From assembly GCF_029960645.1 (NCBI RefSeq), contig NZ_JASBQY010000010.1:1-64000 (forward strand): DNA of 64,000 nt, read 5' to 3'. Below the pieces are notes generated by a model that was not told the DNA's origin, did not search any database, and saw only the letters and a program-made list of their open reading frames with translations. This document shows, piece by piece, positions 1-7,595 of the stretch (its first letter is position 1; each line of letters opens with the position of its first letter). The position numbers and the translations under genes were made by a program. The DNA is from Arthrobacter sp. AL12 (lineage in GTDB: Bacteria > Actinomycetota > Actinomycetes > Actinomycetales > Micrococcaceae).

Positions 1-94
1 CCACCAAAGAGCCAACGACCTCCACCGCACCCGAAGGCGGCGCCAACTCGCAGCCACACCGTTGCCGGGCCAAGAGGACGGCTTCTGCCCAAAC

Positions 95-528
95 TGCGAC
101 TCGGCCAGAGCCACATCAGCCTCCATGGTGTAGCCGCCGGTCGAGTCCCCGAACGCCACGCGATAGCTGCCGCACGTCGGCCCCTCGGCGCGGCCCGGCG
201 TCGGTGACGATGAACTCGGCCCGCACCCCGTCCGGGTCCTGGACTGTCAGATCCGCGTAACTGAACCGGGTGCAGCGGAGCCCGTGGCCGAAGGGGACGA
301 GGGGCTTCTGTGCGGTCTTCGCGAACCAGGGGGTAGCCGACGTCGGATCCCTTGGTGTAGTTGATGGTCGTCGGTGTCCCCCACCGTGTGCCGAGGCACG
401 GAATCTCCGGCCGCGGCGTCTGGTTCAGGGCGGCCGGGTAAGTCAGCGGGAGTTCCCGGAGGGATTGGTGACGCCGGCGAGGACTTCGGCGATCGCCTGG
501 TGGTCGCAGCGGCCGACCGTCTTGCGCG
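95..528 (-). pseudogene. GH3 beta-glucosidase C-terminal remnant
   Basis: Read on the minus strand, three blocks typical of the C-terminal half of family 3 glycoside hydrolases (beta-glucosidases) appear in order but in different frames. EVLAGVTNPSGN (about 488-452) matches the block before the LPVTYP motif. A TKGSDVGYPWF-like stretch is followed by KPLVPFGHGL (about 300-275), the family's PLFPFGHGLSY block. A fibronectin-III-like tail contains YRVAFGDSTGG (about 170-135). A stop after the first block and at least two further frame changes make it non-functional. The catalytic N-terminal domain is absent or lies outside the window. That it is a GH3 relic is inferred from these ordered motifs; where it ends upstream cannot be seen. 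Confidence 0.7.
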
Positions 529-546
529 CCTCCCCTGAAACGCAAG

Positions 547-638
547 GCCTGCAGGTACCTTCGCGATCTCGCTATGAGACGGCTCGGACATTTTCATGTC
601 CAGAACGACCCGGCTTAATCCAGTGGTTACCTGCAGGC
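547..638. repeat. Nested inverted repeats between GH3 ruin and next gene
   Basis: An 11-bp perfect inverted repeat GCCTGCAGGTA (547-557) / TACCTGCAGGC (628-638) encloses a second one, GGACAT (586-591) TTTC ATGTCC (596-601). The rest of 529-778 has no convincing coding sequence. The nested arrangement resembles a small mobile-element end or a structured RNA, but no transposase is present, so the nature is unresolved. Confidence 0.5.
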
Positions 639-778
639 GCTTTAAGCGTACGCCTGCCCATTCAGCGTGACTAGGGGTCCGCTGCCTCTTCAGGCGCCCG
701 GAAAAACGCCCCAGCGCCCAAAAGCGTAGAGTGGAACCAGACGCCTGATTCTGGACGCCGAGCGCTGAGGGAGAAATC

Positions 779-1399
779 GTGACGATTGTTGACTGGGACG
801 AAAAGAAGACCCTGCTGCAGGAACCGAACATCGCCGCCGTAACGCAGCTTTGCGACGAACTGATGGAAAAGAAGCCGGGGTCGGTCGTCCCCTACATCGA
901 TCCCGTCCATGACGAGGACGAGTGCCGGATCGTCAGCCTCCACATCGCCCCGGGCAAGGGCACCGAATCGGGCTTCGTTTCCCACTTCAACGATGACGAG
1001 GCCGCCCGCCGCGCCACCTCCATCTACGAGGCCGTCGAGCTTGACCCCCGGTACGTGATGCCGTGGAATGCCTACCCCTGGGTCCGCGATCCGGAGCTCC
1101 CCTCCGCGCTGAACGTCCAGGAGAAGACGGACGGGCTACGGCCGTTCCGCCAGTTCCTCAAGATCAACAGGCGCGTCTCCGCTGTCATCGCCCACGGCGC
1201 CGACGCCCATGCCTTCCTGACACTCTTCGAGAAGACCTACCACTCCTCCCTGAAAAACCGCGGGGTCAAGATTTATAAGGCCACCGCCCTGGGCGGCCGC
1301 GCCTTCGCCGTCTCGGCCGCCAAGCAGGAAGAACTCCTGAGCAAAAACGTCGAGGTCTACAGGGACGCCATGCAGCGGGCAGGCATCCAGCACCTCTAG
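779..1399 (+). CDS. Uracil-DNA glycosylase-like protein
   Basis: A 206-residue soluble protein starting at GTG 779, preceded by GAGGGAGAA at good spacing. Its length and the central segment with [10 protein letters not shown] (about residues 97-106) are reminiscent of the uracil-DNA glycosylase superfamily, in which an N-containing loop binds the uracil or DNA. The usual GxDPY water-activating motif is not obvious, so catalytic activity is doubtful. The C-terminal half is helical and charged and ends [10 protein letters not shown]. It is followed after 29 bp by ldh on the same strand and could share a transcript with it. A -10-like TAGAGT lies about 50 bp upstream. The coding call is firm; the family assignment is moderate and an alternative is an uncharacterised actinobacterial protein. 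Confidence 0.6.
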   Translation: MTIVDWDEKKTLLQEPNIAAVTQLCDELMEKKPGSVVPYIDPVHDEDECRIVSLHIAPGKGTESGFVSHFNDDEAARRATSIYEAVELDPRYVMPWNAYPWVRDPELPSALNVQEKTDGLRPFRQFLKINRRVSAVIAHGADAHAFLTLFEKTYHSSLKNRGVKIYKATALGGRAFAVSAAKQEELLSKNVEVYRDAMQRAGIQHL

Positions 1400-1428
1400 A
1401 AGAGTCGCCTGACCGGAAGAGGCACGCC

Positions 1429-2385
1429 ATGTCCCAGAGTCCCGGCTCAAAACTCGCAATTGTCGGCGCCGGCAGCGTCGGCACTTCCCTCGCCTACGCC
1501 GCCCTGATCCGCGGCTCGGCCAGCAGGGTCGCCCTCTTCGACGTCAATGCCACCAAGGCTGAGGCCGAGGTGCTGGACCTGGCCCACGGCACCCAGTTCG
1601 CCGCCGCCGCGGCAACCGTCACCGGCGGCGGGGACATCACCGCAACCGAAGGGGCCGACGTCGTCGTCATCACCGCCGGGGCCAAACAAGCACCGGGCCA
1701 GACGCGGCTGGACCTGGCCGGCACCAACGTCCGCATCCTCGAACAGCTCATGCCGCAGCTGCTCACGCACGCCCCGGACGCCGTCTACGTCCTGGTGACC
1801 AACCCCTGCGATGTGCTGACTGTCGCGGCGCAGAAGATCTCGGGCCTGCCATCCTCGCGCATCTTCTCCTCCGGCACCGTGCTGGACACATCCCGGCTGC
1901 GCTGGCTGCTGGCGCGCAAGGCAAGGGTCTCCCTGACCAGCGTGCACGCCAGCATGGTGGGCGAGCACGGCGACACCGAGTTCCCCATCTGGTCCGGTGC
2001 CACGATCGGCCCGGTCCCGATCCGCAATTGGACGGTCGAGGGCGAACGCGTCTTCACGTCCGACTACCTCGCCGAAACCGCGCGTGAAGTGACGCAGGCG
2101 GCCTACAAGGTGATCGCGGGGAAGGGCGCCACGAACTACGCGATCGGCCTGTCAGGCGCGCGCATCGTGGAAGCCCTGCTGCGCGCGGAAAACGCGGTCC
2201 TGCCGGTGTCGACCGTGCTCGACGGCCAGTACGGGATCACCGGGGTGGCGCTGTCGCTGCCCAGCATCGTGGGGCATGGTGGGGTCCGCGCCGTGCTGGA
2301 TACCCCCATGGACGACGGCGAACTCGCCTCGCTGCACCATTCGGCGGAGACGCTGCAGCAAAGTCTCGCAACGCTGGGGATCTAG
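1429..2385 (+). CDS. ldh: L-lactate dehydrogenase
   Basis: A 318-residue NAD-dependent L-lactate dehydrogenase interconverting pyruvate and lactate in the cytoplasm. The Rossmann fingerprint GAGSVG is at residues 13-18, the substrate-loop segment [10 protein letters not shown] at about 88-97 carries the catalytic-loop Arg, and VTNPCDVLT is at 123-131. The proton-relay His is in [12 protein letters not shown] (His180). Gln in the loop position rather than Arg favours lactate over malate dehydrogenase. It starts at ATG 1429 after GGAAGAGG. Its stop interlocks with that of the convergent CDF gene in a shared CTAG at 2382-2385, leaving no room for an intergenic terminator. It may be cotranscribed with the preceding gene. 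Confidence 0.93.
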   Translation: MSQSPGSKLAIVGAGSVGTSLAYAALIRGSASRVALFDVNATKAEAEVLDLAHGTQFAAAAATVTGGGDITATEGADVVVITAGAKQAPGQTRLDLAGTNVRILEQLMPQLLTHAPDAVYVLVTNPCDVLTVAAQKISGLPSSRIFSSGTVLDTSRLRWLLARKARVSLTSVHASMVGEHGDTEFPIWSGATIGPVPIRNWTVEGERVFTSDYLAETAREVTQAAYKVIAGKGATNYAIGLSGARIVEALLRAENAVLPVSTVLDGQYGITGVALSLPSIVGHGGVRAVLDTPMDDGELASLHHSAETLQQSLATLGI

Positions 2386-3557
2386 GCCGTTTGCGGCGAC
2401 CCGACTGCGGCGAAGTCGGGCACAACAGTGACCGGACCGACGTGCGGCATGGCCCGGCGGACCCCGCTTTCCAGATTGGCCGTCACCGAGGCGAGCTCTA
2501 CCAGGTGCGCGTCCGTCGGGATCGGCACCGTGATCTCCACGTGCAGCCGGTGGCCGGACCAGCGCAGCCGAGCGGTGCCGCCGGAACGGGAGTGTTCCGC
2601 GACGACGGCCGCGACCCGCCGGGTCAGCTCAGGGTCGACACCGTCCATCAGCCGCCGCCCGACGTCGCGAACAGTGCCCCAGAGGAGGACGGCGATGGCG
2701 GCGGAAATCAGCAGGCCAACGATCGGGTCGGCCAGCGGGAAGCCGAGCCAGACGCCGATGACGCCGGCGACGACGGCCAGCGAGGTGAAGCCGTCCGTCC
2801 GGGCATGGACGCCGTCAGCCACCAGGGCTGCGGAACCGATCCGCCGGCCGACGCGGATCCGGTAGATCGCCACGAGTTCGTTGCCGGCGAAGCCCGCCAG
2901 CCCGGCGGCGAGCACCCAGCCGAGATTGTGCACGGCCTGGGGTTCGAAGAAACGGCGGATCGATTCGACGGCGGCCACCACCGCGGAGAGGGCGATCATC
3001 GCAACAATGAACAGCCCGGCGAGGTCCTCAGCGCGGCCGAACCCGTATGTGTACGTCCGCGTGGCCTTCCGGCGGCCCAGCAGGAACGCGATCCACAGCG
3101 GCACCGCGGTCAGCGCGTCAGAGAAGTTGTGTACGGTATCGGCCAGCAGCGCCACGGAGCCGCTGACCAGTACGATCACGAGCTGGAAGAGCGCGGTGGT
3201 GCCAAGGCCGAGCAGGGATATCTTGACGGCCCGGATGCCCTGGGAGCTGGATTCGAGCGCCTCATCGATGGAGTCCGCAGCGTCGTGCGAGTGGGGGACG
3301 AAGACTGACTGAAGCCAGCCCTTCAGGCCGGTGGCGTGCGTGTGGTTGTGACCGGACCCGCCGTGGTCGTGGTGATGCTCGCCGTGGTCACGGTCATGCG
3401 GGTGGACGTGGCCGTCCGCGCCGTGGTCATGGGCGCCGTGGCCGTCCGCGCCGTGGTCAGCCGCATGCGGGTGGACGTGGACGTGCCCGTCTTCGCGGCT
3501 ATGCTCCTGACCTTCGCCATGGCTGTGTTCGTCCACGGCATCCGACGGGCGGTTCAT
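2382..3557 (-). CDS. CDF-family divalent metal cation exporter, His-rich
   Basis: A 391-residue cation diffusion facilitator exporting Zn2+ or a similar divalent ion in exchange for protons. The first about 75 residues are extraordinarily rich in His, Asp and Gly ([13 protein letters not shown] runs), a probable cytosolic metal-gathering tail. Six membrane segments follow, with the family metal site [10 protein letters not shown] in TM2 and [10 protein letters not shown] in TM5 (HxxxD signatures, in each the last D keeps the site). A C-terminal cytoplasmic ferredoxin-like domain follows (LHVEITVPI). Its start codon overlaps the stop of the upstream ArsR-type gene by 4 nt (ATGA), so the two are translationally coupled and the exporter is presumably derepressed when the sensor binds metal. 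Zinc is the likeliest substrate but cobalt or cadmium cannot be excluded. Confidence 0.93.
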   Translation of the reverse strand: MNRPSDAVDEHSHGEGQEHSREDGHVHVHPHAADHGADGHGAHDHGADGHVHPHDRDHGEHHHDHGGSGHNHTHATGLKGWLQSVFVPHSHDAADSIDEALESSSQGIRAVKISLLGLGTTALFQLVIVLVSGSVALLADTVHNFSDALTAVPLWIAFLLGRRKATRTYTYGFGRAEDLAGLFIVAMIALSAVVAAVESIRRFFEPQAVHNLGWVLAAGLAGFAGNELVAIYRIRVGRRIGSAALVADGVHARTDGFTSLAVVAGVIGVWLGFPLADPIVGLLISAAIAVLLWGTVRDVGRRLMDGVDPELTRRVAAVVAEHSRSGGTARLRWSGHRLHVEITVPIPTDAHLVELASVTANLESGVRRAMPHVGPVTVVPDFAAVGSPQTA

Positions 3558-3877
3558 GCGCCGTGCCGCGGGGCCGTGCCGAGCGCGTGCTCGGCCTGGT
3601 GGATAGCATCCATCACCAGCTGGCGGGAATGGTCATTCTGCAGCCGATAGAAGACCTTGGTGCCTTCCTGCCGTGTTGCGACCATGCCGCCCAGCCGCAT
3701 TTTGGCCAGGTGCTGCGAGACGGCTGAGGCCGGCTTCCCGACGCGCTCCGCGAGGGCGTTGACCGGCAGCTCACCCCCGCCCAAAGCGAGGATCAGCCGG
3801 ACGCGCGTGGCGTCGGCCAGCATGGAGAACACCTCGACGGCCAGCTCCACATGGGGGCTGTCGACCTCAACCTGCAT
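3554..3877 (-). CDS. ArsR/SmtB-type metal-sensing repressor
   Basis: A winged-helix repressor of about 107 residues. LADATRVRLILAL begins the wHTH, the recognition helix is in KPASAVSQHLAKM, and a beta-wing EGTKVFYRL follows. The C-terminal helix contains NDHSRQLVMDAIHQAEHAL, whose D, H and H/E spacing resembles the alpha-5 zinc site of SmtB/CzrA-type sensors. It is the first gene of a two-gene operon with the CDF exporter (4-nt overlap). I place the start at ATG 3875-3877 because TATGAA lies 7 nt upstream and no ribosome binding site precedes the in-frame ATG at 3887-3889. An inverted repeat covers exactly this promoter-start region, implying autoregulation. Confidence 0.88.
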   Translation of the reverse strand: MQVEVDSPHVELAVEVFSMLADATRVRLILALGGGELPVNALAERVGKPASAVSQHLAKMRLGGMVATRQEGTKVFYRLQNDHSRQLVMDAIHQAEHALGTAPRHGA

Positions 3878-3897
3878 ATCTGCATTCATACGCAGAT
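3878..3897. promoter_or_regulatory. Probable ArsR-type operator overlapping promoter and start
   Basis: ATCTGC (3878-3883), 8-nt spacer, GCAGAT (3892-3897), extendable by one T/A pair on each side. It sits across the -10 element (3885-3890, minus strand TATGAA) and immediately before the start codon of the metal sensor, the usual place for SmtB/CzrA-class operators. Binding here would block the leaderless promoter. Confidence 0.6.
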
Positions 3898-4002
3898 ACT
3901 GTCACAGTAGTCCCTTCCGGCCAATTCCTGGCTGCGCCGACGGAACACAATCCCGGGGCAGGCGTTGAAGACAGGTAGCCTGAGGGCTTCGTGACACTGC
4001 CC

Positions 4003-4034
4003 GAAGCCCTCACTGAGAGAAGCCCTCACTGAGA
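4003..4034. repeat. Perfect 16-bp tandem duplication before DUF6153 gene
   Basis: GAAGCCCTCACTGAGA occurs at 4003-4018 and again at 4019-4034, directly abutting the AAGGAGG ribosome binding site of the next reading frame. It is likely a recent slippage or duplication event and changes the leader of the downstream gene. Confidence 0.85.
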
Positions 4035-4047
4035 AAGGAGGATGACG

Positions 4048-4426
4048 ATGTCCGCAGCCGCCGCGGACAACTCCGTCGCCGTCCTCCGACATGCCGCCCT
4101 GCTGGTCGGCGTGCTCGCCGTGATTGCCGGCCGACGACGGCACCGCTCCGGCGGAGACCGCGGCTGCCGTGACACCCGCTGCGGCGACCGTCGGCGAAGC
4201 CCAAGTCCCGCCGTCGTGCACCTGCCAGGGCGGATGCGCCAAGGGGCCAGGGGTTCACGTCGGCTGCACGCCGTCGCCTGCAGGGGCCTCCTTGGGCGCC
4301 CCGCAGCCCGGAACCATCCTGCTGGAGGCCCAGCCCTGGACCGCAGAGGGGGCTGCCCGCCTGTTCGGCTACGCCTATCTGCCGGGGACGCCCACACCCC
4401 GGGACCTGTCCATCAGCCGCACGTAG
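4048..4426 (+). pseudogene. DUF6153-like membrane protein, frameshifted
   Basis: A strong AAAGGAGG (4034-4041) precedes ATG 4042 and ATG 4048. The first frame gives a hydrophobic segment VLRHAALLVGVLAVIAG, as at the N-terminus of DUF6153 proteins, then loses homology near 4123. The next frame continues from about 4124 with PADDGTAPAE, a Cys cluster SCTCQGGC, and a Pro/Ala-rich tail ending in LSISRT at 4426, the expected DUF6153 C-terminus. So one gene is split by a frameshift near the end of its membrane helix (natural mutation or sequencing error). DUF6153 genes often sit beside DUF305 genes in actinobacterial copper loci, as here. The function is unknown; a role in metal handling is only suggested by neighbours. 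Confidence 0.6.
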
Positions 4427-4456
4427 GAATGGGCATGTGCCGTGACGACGCCGCCG

Positions 4457-4497
4457 CACCACCACCACCACCACCACCACCACCACCACCACCACCA
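4457..4497. repeat. CAC trinucleotide microsatellite
   Basis: About 13.5 uninterrupted copies of CAC. Read in the three plus frames it would give poly-His, poly-Thr or poly-Pro. It lies in the 158-bp gap between the DUF6153 remnant and the DUF305 gene, and no frame through it has a convincing gene around it. Its length makes slippage likely, and it could tune expression of the downstream lipoprotein gene. Confidence 0.9.
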
Positions 4498-4584
4498 AGC
4501 GTATGGCCGCCGATTCCGGCAGCCTCAGCGCTGCTCCACCCCGGCGTCCACTGCCGCCGGGACCAACGAAGGACATGACCTCCC

Positions 4585-5187
4585 ATGGAGAAGACCCTCA
4601 CTATTTCCGCCGCCGCCCTCGCCGCCGTTATGGCACTGGCCGGCTGCTCCACCCCCGGCAGTTCCGACGGCAGCGGTAGCATGCCGGGCATGGACCACAG
4701 CACCATGGGCTCGAGTGCAGCACCTGCGGCCGCGGGCCACAACGGCTCGGACACAATGTTCGTCCAGGGAATGATCCCGCACCACGCCCAGGCCGTGGAG
4801 ATGAGCAACATCATCCTGAAGCAGCAGGGCATCGACGCCAGGATCACCGCGCTGGCCATGAAGATCAAAGCCGCCCAGGCGCCCGAGATCGAGAAGATGA
4901 ACGGCTGGCTCAAGGACTGGAACGAACCCACCCAGGCGCCGGGCGGCCACTCCATGACCGGCATGATGAGCGGCGAGGACCTTAAAAAGCTCGGCGCCGC
5001 CCAGGGCACGGACGCAGCGAAGCTGTTTCTCAGCCAGATGATTGCGCACCACGAGGGAGCCGTCGAGATGGCGAACGCCGAGGTTCGGAGCGGCAAAAAG
5101 GCCGAAGCAGTTCAGCTGGCCAAGGACATCGCGGCCTCCCAGACGGACGAGATCCAGGAAATGAAGGACCTGCTCGCGGGCCTGTAG
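4585..5187 (+). CDS. DUF305 lipoprotein, His/Met-rich
   Basis: A 200-residue exported lipoprotein. The signal peptide ends in the lipobox LAGC (Cys21), so the mature protein is anchored to the outer face of the membrane. A linker rich in Met, His and Ser (SMPGMDHSTM) precedes the DUF305 domain, a four-helix ferritin-like bundle. The two family hallmarks MIPHHAQAVEM (about residues 63-73) and MIAHHEGAVEMA (about 152-163) supply paired His ligands. DUF305 proteins are associated with copper or other metal binding at the cell surface. The neighbouring ArsR/CDF and DUF6153 genes agree with that. Start ATG 4585 has only a weak upstream GACC-type site. A palindrome 18 bp after the stop probably ends the transcript. 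Confidence 0.9.
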   Translation: MEKTLTISAAALAAVMALAGCSTPGSSDGSGSMPGMDHSTMGSSAAPAAAGHNGSDTMFVQGMIPHHAQAVEMSNIILKQQGIDARITALAMKIKAAQAPEIEKMNGWLKDWNEPTQAPGGHSMTGMMSGEDLKKLGAAQGTDAAKLFLSQMIAHHEGAVEMANAEVRSGKKAEAVQLAKDIAASQTDEIQEMKDLLAGL

Positions 5188-5204
5188 ACCGCCCGTTCGC
5201 CGTC

Positions 5205-5259
5205 GAGGTCAGACTTCGCGCCCATGTTCGAACGAAACATGGGCGCGAAGTCCCACCTC
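5205..5259. repeat. GCCCATG-core palindrome P1, probable terminator
   Basis: The left arm 5205-5228 (starts GAGGTCAGACTTCGCG) and right arm 5236-5259 (ends CGAAGTCCCACCTC) enclose a 7-nt loop. The inner 17 bp pair perfectly. It follows the DUF305 stop by 17 bp and belongs to the family of palindromes seen again at 6717, 8526, 19485, 20558, 22254 and 22871. Confidence 0.85.
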
Positions 5260-5390
5260 GCGGGGTTCCCGGGCCGGTCGCGGCGGCGCCGTAACGCAAC
5301 GTCCCCGGCAACCTCTCCCCGAGGCGGGTCGCATATGCTCGACGGACAGCTTCACACTGGCTCAGCGACGAACCACCCGGGAGACACCTC

Positions 5391-6707
5391 ATGACCAACT
5401 GGCGAATCAGGGATTTTCATTCCGCCGATCTCGACGGCATCCTGCACCTCTGGGAGTCCCTCAAGGCCACCAACGTCGAACCGGTCTACGCGCTCTCCGA
5501 GGTGCTGGCCTCCTGCGAAAAGGACCACGCCGTCGTCGCGGTGCAGGGCGATCAAATCGTCGGCGCCGCCATCGGACGGGCCGCCCATGACCAGGGCTGG
5601 ATTGTCTTCCTGGCCACCCTCCCCGAATCCCGGGGCCGCGGGATCGGCACGTCGCTGCTGGCCGCCGTCGAGAACCGGATGGCCCCGCACGGGCTGAACA
5701 AGCTCTCCGCCCTCATGCCGGAATCCGAGACCCGGGTGGAGGCGTTCCTGGGCCGCGGCTTTGTGCTCAAGAAGAACCTGCGCTATTTCGAACGCAAGAT
5801 CCCGGTGCAGCGCCAGGAACTTGAACCCCTCAGCCAGCTCGGCGGCCGGATCCTGGCCCGCGACCTCTGGGAAAACGTCGCCGGCATGCGGAACGAGAAG
5901 GAACTGCTGGAACGACGTCTGGTCCTGCCGCTGGCCGAGGCCGACCTCGCCGACGAGTACGGCGTGGTTCCGCCGCGCGCCGTCGTCCTGTTCGGCCCTC
6001 CCGGCACCGGCAAGACCACCTTCGCGAAGGCGATTGCCTCACGCCTGGAGTGGCCCTTCGTGGAGGTCTTCCCCTCCCGGCTGGCCGCCGACCCCAAGGG
6101 CCTCGCCGGTGCGCTGCGCGAGACCTTCCTGGAGATCGCCGAGCTGGAACACGCCGTCGTCTTCATCGACGAAGTGGAGGAGATCGCCTCCCAGCGGTCC
6201 GGCGAACCGCCGTCGCCGCTGCAGGGCGTCACCAACGAACTCCTCAAGATCATCCCGGCCTTCCGCGAACAGCCCGGCCGGCTGCTGGTCTGCGCCACCA
6301 ACTTCATCCGCGCCCTGGACACTGCGTTCCTGCGCCACGGCCGCTTCGACTACGTCATCCCCATCGGCCTGCCCGACCGCCAGGCCCGCGAGGCCATGTG
6401 GCAGCGCTTCATTCCCGCCACCGTTGTGGACGATGTGGATGTGGAGCTGCTGGTGGACCGGACTGAAGGATTCTCCCCCGCGGACATCGAATACGCGGCC
6501 CGGAGCGCGTCCCAGCGTGCGCTGGAAAAGGCCGTGTACGACGACGGCGGGCTGGCTTCCAGCGGCAGCGCCGCCCTCCGCGACGCGGTCCGGAAAGGTC
6601 CCGCGACGCAGGACTACCTCGACGCGATAGCGGACACCCGGACCACGGTCAGCGACGAGGTCCACCAGCAGTTCCTCGAGGACATCGACGCCCTGGGCCG
6701 GGTCTGA
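5391..6707 (+). CDS. GNAT acetyltransferase fused to AAA+ ATPase
   Basis: A 438-residue two-domain protein. Residues 1-140 form a GNAT acetyltransferase with the acetyl-CoA loop ESRGRGIGTSLL (79-90) and a C-terminal GRGFVLKKNLRYFER. Residues 155-430 form an AAA+ module of the Cdc48/katanin type: Walker A GPPGTGKT (202-209), Walker B VVFIDE (256-261), sensor-1 Asn304 in CATN, arginine-finger-like Arg315/Arg318 in LRHGRFD, and a small helical lid with SPADIEYAARSA. All catalytic residues of both halves look intact. It suggests ATP-driven remodelling coupled to acetylation of a protein or peptide substrate; the substrate is unknown. It is a single-gene unit between palindromes P1 and P2, starting at ATG 5391 after CGGGAGA. 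Confidence 0.9.
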   Translation: MTNWRIRDFHSADLDGILHLWESLKATNVEPVYALSEVLASCEKDHAVVAVQGDQIVGAAIGRAAHDQGWIVFLATLPESRGRGIGTSLLAAVENRMAPHGLNKLSALMPESETRVEAFLGRGFVLKKNLRYFERKIPVQRQELEPLSQLGGRILARDLWENVAGMRNEKELLERRLVLPLAEADLADEYGVVPPRAVVLFGPPGTGKTTFAKAIASRLEWPFVEVFPSRLAADPKGLAGALRETFLEIAELEHAVVFIDEVEEIASQRSGEPPSPLQGVTNELLKIIPAFREQPGRLLVCATNFIRALDTAFLRHGRFDYVIPIGLPDRQAREAMWQRFIPATVVDDVDVELLVDRTEGFSPADIEYAARSASQRALEKAVYDDGGLASSGSAALRDAVRKGPATQDYLDAIADTRTTVSDEVHQQFLEDIDALGRV

Positions 6708-6716
6708 CCCCCTGAA

Positions 6717-6781
6717 GCAACGCGGGGTCAGCTAGCGCCCATGGTGGGCGCCCGGATGGGCGCGACGTGACCCCGCGTTGC
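6717..6781. repeat. Palindrome P2, bidirectional terminator-like
   Basis: The outer arms GCAACGCGGGGTCA (6717-6730) and TGACCCCGCGTTGC (6768-6781) are perfect complements. Inner arms GCGCCCAT (6735-6742) and ATGGGCGC (6756-6763) are also perfect. It lies between the convergent stops of the GNAT-AAA gene and the HD-domain gene. Its outer arms recur in P3 (8526-8589), upstream of the next gene. Confidence 0.88.
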
Positions 6782-6842
6782 TGTTAGGGACGACGGCGGA
6801 CAGGGTTTCCGAAGCGGCCGGCCCCGGCGGGACCGAGCCGGC

Positions 6843-7583
6843 TCAGGCCCGGCGCGGCACGGACTCGGGGTCCGCGGCCGGGGTCTCGCTGGGTCCGGGC
6901 GCCGGCTCGGACTCGGGGTCCGCGGCCGGGGTCTCGCTGGGTCCGGGCGCCGGCTCGGCCGCGGTCGTGTCCTCCGCGGCGTCCTCGTAGGAGAGGTTCT
7001 CGTAGTCGGTGTCGTCCGCCTCGTCGAGCAGATCGTCGAGTTCCTCCAGCAGCGAGGGGTTGATCCGGGCCAGGATTTTGCGGGTTTCCTCCACCGGAAC
7101 CGCGGCATAGAGCAACGGGCGGGCCTCGTTGTAGCGGGTGACCGGCGGCTTGTCCGGCCACTTCTCGGCCAGTGCCCTGACACGCTCCGGCAGGGAGTTG
7201 TGCGCGTTGTCCGCAATTTTCACCAGGGTGGCGTCGTGGTCCTCCGCGATGTAACGGATGCCGGCCTGGTAGTCGTCCGGGTTCTCATGCAGGCGCTTGG
7301 TGACGCGTTCAATGATGTCCGCGGCCCGCTCGGTGACGCCCATGTCCAGCAGCGCCTGCCGGGTCATGGGGGTGTCCTCGGCGATGTCGTGAAGGTAGCC
7401 GGCAATCCTGATGTCATCGTCGAAGTCCGCCAGGGCATCTCCGACGGCGATTACGTGCTCACGGTATGGCCGCTTGAGCTTGTCCTTCTGGCGGTTGTGG
7501 GCCACTTCGGCGAGGATTTTCGCAGTCTCGACGGTAAAACTCGGCTGCCGGGTGGGCGCTTCCCTGGATTCTGGTTCTGACAT
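6843..7583 (-). CDS. HD-domain phosphohydrolase-like protein
   Basis: A 246-residue protein whose first about 165 residues form an HD domain of the SpoT/RelA hydrolase-like class. REHVIAVGDAL supplies the first His, GYLHDIAEDTPM the HD pair (about residues 84-90), and VKIADNAHNS the distal Asp. Such domains hydrolyse phosphate esters of nucleotides; no synthetase, TGS or ACT domain is present, so it is a single-domain hydrolase of unknown substrate, possibly (p)ppGpp-like. The C-terminus is an acidic Pro/Ala/Glu tail containing two identical 16-residue repeats. It has no Shine-Dalgarno but TAGGCT 6 nt before ATG, suggesting a leaderless mRNA. That promoter lies in the 3' end of gluQ. Confidence 0.85.
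   Translation of the reverse strand: MSEPESREAPTRQPSFTVETAKILAEVAHNRQKDKLKRPYREHVIAVGDALADFDDDIRIAGYLHDIAEDTPMTRQALLDMGVTERAADIIERVTKRLHENPDDYQAGIRYIAEDHDATLVKIADNAHNSLPERVRALAEKWPDKPPVTRYNEARPLLYAAVPVEETRKILARINPSLLEELDDLLDEADDTDYENLSYEDAAEDTTAAEPAPGPSETPAADPESEPAPGPSETPAADPESVPRRA
6861..6956. repeat. Two tandem 48-bp copies inside HD gene
   Basis: The 48-bp units 6861-6908 and 6909-6956 are near-identical and in frame, encoding duplicate 16-residue Pro/Ala/Glu units beginning EPAPGPSETP near the C-terminus. Copy number is probably variable between strains. Confidence 0.9.
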
Positions 7584-7589
7584 GCTTCC

Positions 7590-7595
7590 AGCCTA
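7590..7595 (-). promoter_or_regulatory. -10 element of HD gene, leaderless
   Basis: TAGGCT on the minus strand ends 6 nt before ATG 7583, with no ribosome binding site between them. Confidence 0.6.

Noticed and set aside
4442..4774. A His-rich peptide encoded by the CAC tract
   Set aside because: A poly-His frame continues into the DUF305 gene in the wrong frame and shows no gene-like C-terminus; the tract is a microsatellite.
4413..5096. A 227-codon minus-strand protein with a poly-Gly tract
   Set aside because: Opposite strand of the DUF305 lipoprotein and of the CAC repeat; no ribosome site or domain.
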